Source of the DNA: Solimonas marina
GTDB lineage: Bacteria > Pseudomonadota > Gammaproteobacteria > Nevskiales > Nevskiaceae
Direction of reading: 5' to 3'
Length of the DNA stretch: 64,000 bases
NCBI RefSeq assembly: GCF_012241385.1
Contig: NZ_JAAVXB010000003.1
Coordinates: forward strand, 248,001 to 312,000
A program made the translations under genes and the position numbers. Below the pieces are notes generated by a model. The model was not told where the DNA came from and did not search any database. It was given only the letters and a program-made list of their open reading frames with translations. Positions 58,272 through 64,000 of the stretch are shown piece after piece (positions within the stretch are counted from its first letter, which is position 1; the number at the start of each line of letters is the position of its first letter).

Positions 58272-58304
58272 CGCGGCTACATCTTTACGTAGCCGCGCTT
58301 TCTC
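58272..58304 (+). terminator. terminator after the histone-like gene
   Basis: Stem CGCGGCTAC/GTAGCCGCG (9 bp, 8-nt loop) followed by CTTTCTC. It is about 95 bp after the stop; the region between holds no gene. Confidence 0.65.
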
Positions 58305-58415
58305 TCAAGCCGCCGAGCGCGATGCGCCAGAATCGGTGGCAGGCCTTCGTCGCCGTTACAATCCGCACTTCCATATCGTGACCCGCCGTCGGCGGGCGTC
58401 GGGAGTGATCGCCAA

Positions 58416-59282
58416 ATGATACGCAGCATGACGGGCTATGCCCGTGTCGAAGCCTCTTACGACTGGGGCCGCCTGAGCTGGGAGCTGCGCTCCGTCAATC
58501 ACCGCTACTTCGACGTCACGTTCAAGATGCCGGAAGACTTCCGCGTCCTTGAGGGTGACCTGCGTCAGTTCGCGGGAACGCGTATCGCGCGCGGCAAGGT
58601 CGAATGCGGTCTGCGCTATTCGCGCGACGGCCAGGCTGGCGACACCATCGTCCTCGATCGCGCGCGCCTGTCTCAGCTCAAGGACGCGCTCGATGCGGTC
58701 AACACCGAGCTCGGTGCGACCTCGGTGCCGGAGCCGATGCGGGTGCTGAGCTACCCGGGTGTCGTCAAGGAAGAGCAGGCCGACTTTGCGCCGCTGGTGG
58801 CGGCGGCGCGCGAACTGTTCTCGGCGGCGCTCAAGGACTTCTCGGCGACGCGTGCGCGTGAAGGCGAGCGCTTGCAGCAGTTTGTGCTCGAACGCTGCGA
58901 CACGATCGAGACGCTGGTCGCCGAGGTGCGCGAGCGCTACCCGCAGGTTCGCGAGCAGTGGCTGGCGCGCCTGCAGGCGCGCTGCGCCGAGCTCGGCGTC
59001 GAGCTCGATCCGCAGCGTCTCGCTCAGGAAGTGGCAATGAGCGCGCAGCGCCTCGACGTCGAGGAAGAGATGTCGCGCCTGCTGAGCCATCTGGTCGAGG
59101 TGCGTCAGACCTTCAAGCGCGACGAAGCCATCGGCCGTCGTCTCGACTTTCTCATGCAGGAACTCAATCGCGAGGCGAACACCTTGTCGTCGAAGTCGCA
59201 GGATGCCGACATGACGCGTTGCGCCGTCGAGATGAAGGTTGCCATCGAGCAGATGCGCGAGCAGGTGCAGAACATCGAGTAG
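58416..59282 (+). CDS. yicC: YicC-family endoribonuclease
   Basis: Encodes 288 residues, the normal length. MIRSMTGYARVEA, ELRSVNHRYFDVTFKMPE and the C-terminal LDFLMQELNREANTLSSKSQD with EMKVAIEQMREQVQNIE are diagnostic. E. coli YicC is reported to be an endoribonuclease that participates in small-RNA turnover. In many Proteobacteria it lies next to gmk; here two unrelated genes are between them. Confidence 0.95.
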   Translation: MIRSMTGYARVEASYDWGRLSWELRSVNHRYFDVTFKMPEDFRVLEGDLRQFAGTRIARGKVECGLRYSRDGQAGDTIVLDRARLSQLKDALDAVNTELGATSVPEPMRVLSYPGVVKEEQADFAPLVAAARELFSAALKDFSATRAREGERLQQFVLERCDTIETLVAEVRERYPQVREQWLARLQARCAELGVELDPQRLAQEVAMSAQRLDVEEEMSRLLSHLVEVRQTFKRDEAIGRRLDFLMQELNREANTLSSKSQDADMTRCAVEMKVAIEQMREQVQNIE

Positions 59283-59384
59283 GCGTTCCCGCAGCCCCCT
59301 GGCGGCGATGCGATATAGTCGCCGCAGATCGCGGCGGCAGTGCCTGACAGCACGGACGCGCCGGACAAACAGGGGGAGGGGAAG

Positions 59385-60935
59385 ATGTCGACGAGCCATG
59401 CTCGCGCCGCGCTGGCCGCGGCGCTGCTGTTGTGGTTGGCCGCATGTGGGAGCAGCGAGCCGCCGGATGATGTCGATGCGGGGGTGGTCGGTCTCGCACA
59501 GTGCGGTCCCGGCTCGCAGCCGGAGACGGCACTGCAAGGCGAAGTGCCGTTGGCCGATCGCCAGGATGGACGCAACCTGCAGGGCTACAGCTGCAACCTG
59601 AAGCTCGTGGGTCAGTATCAGGGCACCGGCGCGAGTGTCGTCAGTCCGTCCTTCGACACCTGTGCCTATATGTCCACCAGCGGTACCTTGATCGATCCGC
59701 TGCAGGCGCTGGAACCGTCGCCGGGCGTGCTGGTCGTCGATGCCGCTGATCCGGCGCAGCCGGTGCAGACGGCCAACCTCACCGGGCCATCGATGCTGAT
59801 TGGCACCTGGGAGTCGTTGAAGGTGCAAGCCGATCGCAAACTGCTCGGCGGCGTTGCGGTGGGCGCGCTGACGGGGGCCGGCTTCTTCGATGTCTACGAT
59901 ATTTCCGACTGTGCGCATCCGGTACAACTCAACGCCATCGGCGGCACCAGTCTCGAACTGCCGGACAACGTGCTCGGTCACGAAGGCAATTGGTCGCCGG
60001 ACGGCCTGACCTACTGGGCGACCGGTACGATCGCCGGTTCGATCACCGCCATCGATGTCAGCGACCCGACGTCGCCGAAGATCGTCTACACCGGGCTCGA
60101 AGGTTTTCCGGCCAATCACGGCGTCGAGTTCAGCGCCGACGGCAACACGCTGTATCTGGCGACCTGCTTTCCTGGCGGCGTGACCGTCCTCGACGTCAGT
60201 GATGTGCAAAGCCGCAAAGCGGTGCCGATGATTCGGCAAATTGGCTCCGTCACCTGGAATGCATTCAGCTGCGGGCAGCACGCGCTGCCGGTTTCGTGGG
60301 GCGGCAAGCCGTATTTGATCGTGCCCGACGAGTTCGATTCGGAAGGCATACACATCGTCGATATCACCGATCCGACGGCGCCGAAGATCGTGCGTCAGCT
60401 GCAATTGCAGATCCAGTATCAGGCCAATGCCGAGTTGCGCGCCGCCGATACCGCGGGCGACGGCCTGTTTGGCTACGAATCGCACTATTGCGCGGTCGAC
60501 ACACCCACGGATCCGAAGCTGTTGGCCTGTGGTTATTTCCAATCGGGCATTCGCGTCTTCAACGTCAGTGACCCGACGCAGCCGCGCGAGGTCGCGTATT
60601 ACAACCCGCCGGCGCAGACCGGCAAGGGGCTGAGCCTGCAACACTCGCTGCACGCCTGGATCGGCGGCTTGCTGCCGACGATCTCCGATCTGTATACGTC
60701 CGGCTCAGGAACGAACGCAGACACCGTCGGCATCGATGCGCGCTATGTCGGCAATTTCGTCGCGGCGCTGCCGAGTCTCGTCGTCAATGCCGGCGGCGGC
60801 CCGGTGTCGGGCAACCTCAGTGCCGACTGGTGTAGTTCGCCGCCTCGCTTCGTTGGCGACCAGCTGTGGGTGACCTGCATGGACAATGGCTTCATGGTCC
60901 TGCAGTTCACCAACGGGGTGTCGCCGAGCCAGTGA
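59385..60935 (+). CDS. LVIVD-repeat lipoprotein
   Basis: Encodes 516 residues. Signal MSTSHARAALAAALLLWL ends in the lipobox LAACG. The mature part has repeats of the LVIVD type: GVLVVDAADPAQPVQ, FFDVYDISDCAHPVQ, ITAIDVSDPTSPKIV, VTVLDVSDVQ, IHIVDITDPTAPKIV and IRVFNVSDPTQPREV, which predict a beta-propeller on the cell surface or in the periplasm. A strong GGAGGGG precedes the ATG. It overlaps the DUF305 gene by 4 bp, a pairing seen in other bacteria; the function is unknown. Confidence 0.85.
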   Translation: MSTSHARAALAAALLLWLAACGSSEPPDDVDAGVVGLAQCGPGSQPETALQGEVPLADRQDGRNLQGYSCNLKLVGQYQGTGASVVSPSFDTCAYMSTSGTLIDPLQALEPSPGVLVVDAADPAQPVQTANLTGPSMLIGTWESLKVQADRKLLGGVAVGALTGAGFFDVYDISDCAHPVQLNAIGGTSLELPDNVLGHEGNWSPDGLTYWATGTIAGSITAIDVSDPTSPKIVYTGLEGFPANHGVEFSADGNTLYLATCFPGGVTVLDVSDVQSRKAVPMIRQIGSVTWNAFSCGQHALPVSWGGKPYLIVPDEFDSEGIHIVDITDPTAPKIVRQLQLQIQYQANAELRAADTAGDGLFGYESHYCAVDTPTDPKLLACGYFQSGIRVFNVSDPTQPREVAYYNPPAQTGKGLSLQHSLHAWIGGLLPTISDLYTSGSGTNADTVGIDARYVGNFVAALPSLVVNAGGGPVSGNLSADWCSSPPRFVGDQLWVTCMDNGFMVLQFTNGVSPSQ

Positions 60936-61570
60936 GCGCGCGGCAACTTGCGGCGGTCGTGGCGCTGTTGGTGGCGGGCATCGCGCTCGCCACCGCCTAT
61001 CGGCTGGGCGAGCGAGCGGCTGCCGTGCGCGTGCAGTCCCCGGGACCGGTCGACATCGGGTTTGCGCAGTTCATGCGCAGTCATCATGACCAGGCGGTGG
61101 TGATGACACAGATCATGTTGGCGCGCGGCAACACGCAGCTGACCGGGTTGCTCCGTGCGATCCAGACCGCGCAGCTGATCGAGATCGGCGAGATGAAAGG
61201 CTGGTTGCTGCTCTGGCAGCGGCCGCTGCTGCCGGCGACGACGAGCATGGATTGGATGTTGCTCGGCAAGACCGCGCCCGATGCGGCATTGTCCCGATAT
61301 CTGAGCGATTGCAGGGCATCGCCGGGCGGCATGCCGGGGCTGGCCAGTGCCGCGCAACTCGACGAGTTGCGCCGTCTCGACGGCGCGGCGCGCGACCGCC
61401 TGTTCCTGCAACTGATGATTCGCCATCACCAGGGCGGCCTGCCGATGGCGCACTTCGCCGCACGCAATGCCGAGACGGTTGCGGTCCGCACCTTGGCGGC
61501 GGACATCGAAGCGCACCAGGCGCAGGAGCTGGCGTGGATGACGCTGCTCACGCAACGCCTGTCGCATTAG
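60932..61570 (+). CDS. DUF305 protein (putative metal-binding, membrane-anchored)
   Basis: Encodes 212 residues with one N-terminal hydrophobic helix (LAAVVALLVAGIALATAY). Two His-rich segments, FMRSHHDQAVVMTQIM and MIRHHQGGLPMAHFA, are the paired HH motifs of DUF305 domains, several of which bind copper or other metals. GTG start overlapping the stop of the LVIVD gene. Likely acts at the outside of the inner membrane with that partner. Confidence 0.85.
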   Translation: MSARQLAAVVALLVAGIALATAYRLGERAAAVRVQSPGPVDIGFAQFMRSHHDQAVVMTQIMLARGNTQLTGLLRAIQTAQLIEIGEMKGWLLLWQRPLLPATTSMDWMLLGKTAPDAALSRYLSDCRASPGGMPGLASAAQLDELRRLDGAARDRLFLQLMIRHHQGGLPMAHFAARNAETVAVRTLAADIEAHQAQELAWMTLLTQRLSH

Positions 61571-61664
61571 GCCGACGCCTGGCGGGCCGGGCATCCGCGG
61601 CGCGGTGTTATAGTCCGCGCATCCCCTCGATCACACGCGCCGCATGCGGCGCTGAATTCATTGC

Positions 61665-62339
61665 ATGAGCCAAGGTAGTCTGTTCATCGTTTCGGCGCCG
61701 AGCGGCGGCGGCAAGACCAGCCTGACACGGGCGCTGGTGCCGGCGTTGGCCGGGCACGGCGTGACGGCGACGATCTCGGTGTCGTTCACGACGCGGGCGC
61801 CGCGGCCAGGCGAAACCGACGGGGTGCACTACCACTTCATCGACGAGGCCGGATTCGTCGACAAGATCGGCCGTGGCGATTTTCTTGAGCACGCGCATGT
61901 GTTCGGGCGCCGCTACGGAACCGGCCTGTCGGAAACGCGGGCGCTGCTCGACGCCGGGCACGACGTCATCCTCGACATCGACTGGCAGGGGGCGCGGCAG
62001 GTCAAGCGCGAATGGCCGCAGGCCATCGGCATCTTCATCGTGCCGCCGTCGGTGGCCGAGCTGGAGCGCCGCCTGCGCGGCCGCAGCCAGGACAGCGAGG
62101 ACGTCATCGCCGAGCGCATGCGCGAGGCGCACGAGGAAATCTCGCACCACGCCGAGTACGATTACCTGATCGTCAACGAGAACTTCGAGCAGGCGCTGGC
62201 CGAGATGGCGGCGATCTTCCTCGAGCCGCGGTTGCGCAGTCAGCGGCAGCTGGCCCGCCACGGCGAGCTGGTCGCCCAGCTGCTGGCGCCGGGGGCTTCC
62301 GGTGGTGCTGGTCAATCCGCCGCCGCTCCCGTAAAATAG
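61665..62339 (+). CDS. gmk: guanylate kinase
   Basis: Encodes 224 residues. The P-loop [18 protein letters not shown] opens the protein; [17 protein letters not shown] and [14 protein letters not shown] follow. It phosphorylates GMP to GDP. A Gly/Ala-rich C-terminal extension of about 15 residues is present. It is followed by rpoZ after 32 bp. Confidence 0.97.
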   Translation: MSQGSLFIVSAPSGGGKTSLTRALVPALAGHGVTATISVSFTTRAPRPGETDGVHYHFIDEAGFVDKIGRGDFLEHAHVFGRRYGTGLSETRALLDAGHDVILDIDWQGARQVKREWPQAIGIFIVPPSVAELERRLRGRSQDSEDVIAERMREAHEEISHHAEYDYLIVNENFEQALAEMAAIFLEPRLRSQRQLARHGELVAQLLAPGASGGAGQSAAAPVK

Positions 62340-62371
62340 CCAGCTCTCAAGTTTTAGCTGCTGGTGCTGCC

Positions 62372-62635
62372 ATGGCTCGTGTAACCGTAGAAGATTGTCT
62401 GGACCTGATTCCGAACCAGTTCGACCTGACTCTGGTCGCCGCCAAGCGCGCCCGTCAGCTGGCTCGCGGCTCGGAAGCGAAGCTGCCGTGGGGCAACCAC
62501 AAGTCGACGGTGCTGTCGCTGCGCGAGATCGCCGAGGGTTACACCGACCGCTCGGTGCTCGAGGAAGTCGACCTGCCGGCGATCTCGCAGCCGAAGATGG
62601 AACTCGAAGCGCTGGACCCGTCGTTCGACGCCTGA
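62372..62635 (+). CDS. rpoZ: RNA polymerase omega subunit
   Basis: Encodes 87 residues. [20 protein letters not shown] and [13 protein letters not shown] are the omega hallmarks. It aids core RNA polymerase assembly and forms part of the ppGpp site; spoT follows, as in E. coli. Confidence 0.97.
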   Translation: MARVTVEDCLDLIPNQFDLTLVAAKRARQLARGSEAKLPWGNHKSTVLSLREIAEGYTDRSVLEEVDLPAISQPKMELEALDPSFDA

Positions 62636-62656
62636 GTTTCGACACGCTGTCGTTTG

Positions 62657-62682
62657 AAAGGCCCGCCTCCGAGCGGGCCTTT
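62657..62682 (+). terminator. rho-independent terminator after rpoZ
   Basis: Stem AAAGGCCCGC/GCGGGCCTTT with a 6-nt loop, ending in TTTC, 22 bp after the rpoZ stop. It implies that spoT has its own promoter or is reached by read-through. Confidence 0.85.
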
Positions 62683-62762
62683 CGCGTGATGGGCGCCGCC
62701 GCGGCCGGCGCCGGATGCACGAAGTTGTAGGCCGGCCGCCCGGCTCCATATATATTGGTGTC

Positions 62763-64000
62763 ATGGAGCTTTCCGTCATCCAGCGGCTGGGCAATGCGCT
62801 GCGCACGCAGCGGGCCGAACGCGAGTTCGGCATGGACGCGCTCGCGCGCATGCTGGAGGGCTATCTGCCGGAAGAGCAGATCGACCAGGTGCGCCGCGCC
62901 GCGGCGTTTGCCAAGAACGTCCACGACGGTCAGCGCCGTCAGTCCGGCGAGCCCTACGTCTATCACCCGTTGGCGGTCGCGCGCATCCTCGCCGACATGC
63001 GCCTCGATCACACGACGTTGATCGCGGCGATCCTGCACGACGTCATCGAAGACACCGGCATCTCGCGCGAGCAGTTGTCGAACGAGTTCGGCGCCGACGT
63101 CGCGGCGCTGGTCGACGGCGTCAGCAAGATCGCCAAGATCGAAGGCCGCACCCGCGCCGAGATGCAGGCGGAGAGCTTCCGCAAACTGCTGCTGGCGATG
63201 ACCCAGGACCTGCGCGTGATCCTGGTCAAGCTTGCCGACCGCCTGCACAACATGCGCACGCTGGGCGTCACCTCCACCGAGAAGCGGCGCCGCGTGGCGC
63301 GCGAGACGCTGGAGATCTACGCGCCGATCGCGCAGCGTCTCGGCATCTATTTCATCCGTACCGAACTCGAGGACCTGGCGTTCGCCAACCTCTATCCGCG
63401 CCGCTATGCGGTGATGGTGCAGGCGGTGAAGGCGCAGGTCGGCGATACCCGCAAGCTGATTCGCGAGGTCGAGCAAAAGCTGTCGTCGACGCTGCGCGAG
63501 GAAGGCATCGGCGCCACCGTCGTCGGCCGCGAGAAGAACATCTACGGCGTCTACCAGAAGATGCGCCGCAAGAAGCTCAAGCTGCTGAAGGTCACCGACT
63601 TGCTGGGCTTTCGCATCATCGTCAGCAAGGTCGACGACTGTTATCGCGCGCTCGGCGTCGCGCATCACGTCTACAAGCCGGTGCCGGGCGAGTTCGAGGA
63701 CTACATCGCCAACCAGAAGTCCAACGGCTATCAGTCGCTGCACACCTCGTGCGTCGGCCCGGCCGGGCACAAGATCGAAATCCAGATCCGCACGCGCGAC
63801 ATGCATCACGTCGCCGAGAGCGGCATCGCCGCGCACTGGCAGTACAAGCTCGGCGAGCGCGACAGCCAGTCGGCGCCGCAGGTACGTGCGCGCGAATGGG
63901 TGTCCGGTCTGCTCGACGAGTTCGGCGGCTCCAGCGCGATGGACTTCGTCGACAACGTCAAGGTCGACCTGTTCCCGGACGAGGTCTACGTGTTCACGCC
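62763..64000 (+). CDS. spoT: bifunctional (p)ppGpp synthetase/hydrolase (3' end cut by window)
   Basis: The visible 412 codons include an intact HD hydrolase domain (YVYHPLAVARILADM, HDVIEDTG with His92-Asp93, KLADRLHNMRT), the RelA/SpoT synthetase domain (KVTDLLGFRIIVSKVDDCY, NQKSNGYQSLHTSC, EIQIRTRDMHHVAESGIAAHW) and the beginning of TGS (VKVDLFPDEVYVFT). The complete HD site separates it from RelA. Its position after gmk and rpoZ is the classical gammaproteobacterial order. The remaining regulatory half lies outside. Confidence 0.97.
   Translation, partial: MELSVIQRLGNALRTQRAEREFGMDALARMLEGYLPEEQIDQVRRAAAFAKNVHDGQRRQSGEPYVYHPLAVARILADMRLDHTTLIAAILHDVIEDTGISREQLSNEFGADVAALVDGVSKIAKIEGRTRAEMQAESFRKLLLAMTQDLRVILVKLADRLHNMRTLGVTSTEKRRRVARETLEIYAPIAQRLGIYFIRTELEDLAFANLYPRRYAVMVQAVKAQVGDTRKLIREVEQKLSSTLREEGIGATVVGREKNIYGVYQKMRRKKLKLLKVTDLLGFRIIVSKVDDCYRALGVAHHVYKPVPGEFEDYIANQKSNGYQSLHTSCVGPAGHKIEIQIRTRDMHHVAESGIAAHWQYKLGERDSQSAPQVRAREWVSGLLDEFGGSSAMDFVDNVKVDLFPDEVYVFT

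Overview
The window is a high-GC, gene-dense stretch of a bacterial chromosome with almost no phage or transposon content. A fused NuoCD, a 13-gene nuo operon, release factor 3, the yicC/gmk/rpoZ/spoT order, an acyl-ACP desaturase, a complete leucine-degradation operon and a CpxAR-like system all point to a Gammaproteobacterium. The mix resembles the Nevskiales/Xanthomonadales side of that class, but that placement is inference and no phylogenetic marker was compared. Both ends cut genes: an MBL-fold hydrolase on the left and spoT on the right.

Layout. 0-4.1 kb: an MBL hydrolase and pncB (minus strand), then a diguanylate cyclase whose membrane input domain looks like the ethylene-binding domain of plant ethylene receptors, then a TetR regulator. 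4.3-10.8 kb: a tightly overlapping leucine/isovalerate catabolic operon (liuABCDE type) divergent from the TetR gene, with a palindromic operator on its promoter. 10.9-15.2 kb: sdaA, tRNA-Ile(CAT), and a Cpx-like sensor/regulator pair followed by a Spy/CpxP-type periplasmic protein with a near-consensus CpxR box. 15.4-24.7 kb: a GGDEF/EAL protein, an unknown lipoprotein, prfC, a membrane fatty-acid desaturase, an MFS exporter, a LOG-family gene, an unknown gene and acylphosphatase. 24.7-31.6 kb: a GMC oxidoreductase with a Tat-exported partner, acyl-ACP desaturase, folE, an orphan ParB, a YgjP-type metallopeptidase, a CBS protein and a low-complexity secreted protein. 31.8-34.1 kb: mnmG, whose 5' end has been triplicated in a 206-bp tandem array. 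34.2-37.9 kb: two small genes, then a RimK-type cluster (zinc protease, ATP-grasp ligase, deacylase) interrupted by a triplicated palindromic repeat. 38.1-53.1 kb: the complete respiratory complex I operon, with one repeat-derived gap between nuoK and nuoL. 53.3-58.2 kb: an acyltransferase plus atypical SDR, Dps, an orphan OppF-like ATPase, a glutamine cyclotransferase and a lysine-rich histone-like protein. 58.4-64 kb: yicC, an LVIVD/DUF305 pair, gmk, rpoZ and spoT.

Leucine degradation supplies acetyl-CoA and acetoacetate, serine deamination supplies pyruvate, and complex I uses the resulting NADH. Two desaturases, an acyltransferase and the Cpx-like system concern the envelope. Two c-di-GMP proteins and SpoT provide second-messenger control. 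The most unusual things in the window are the ethylene-receptor-like diguanylate cyclase, the coupled 206-bp repeats that begin mnmG, and an interspersed palindromic repeat family whose stems vary by compensated base changes.
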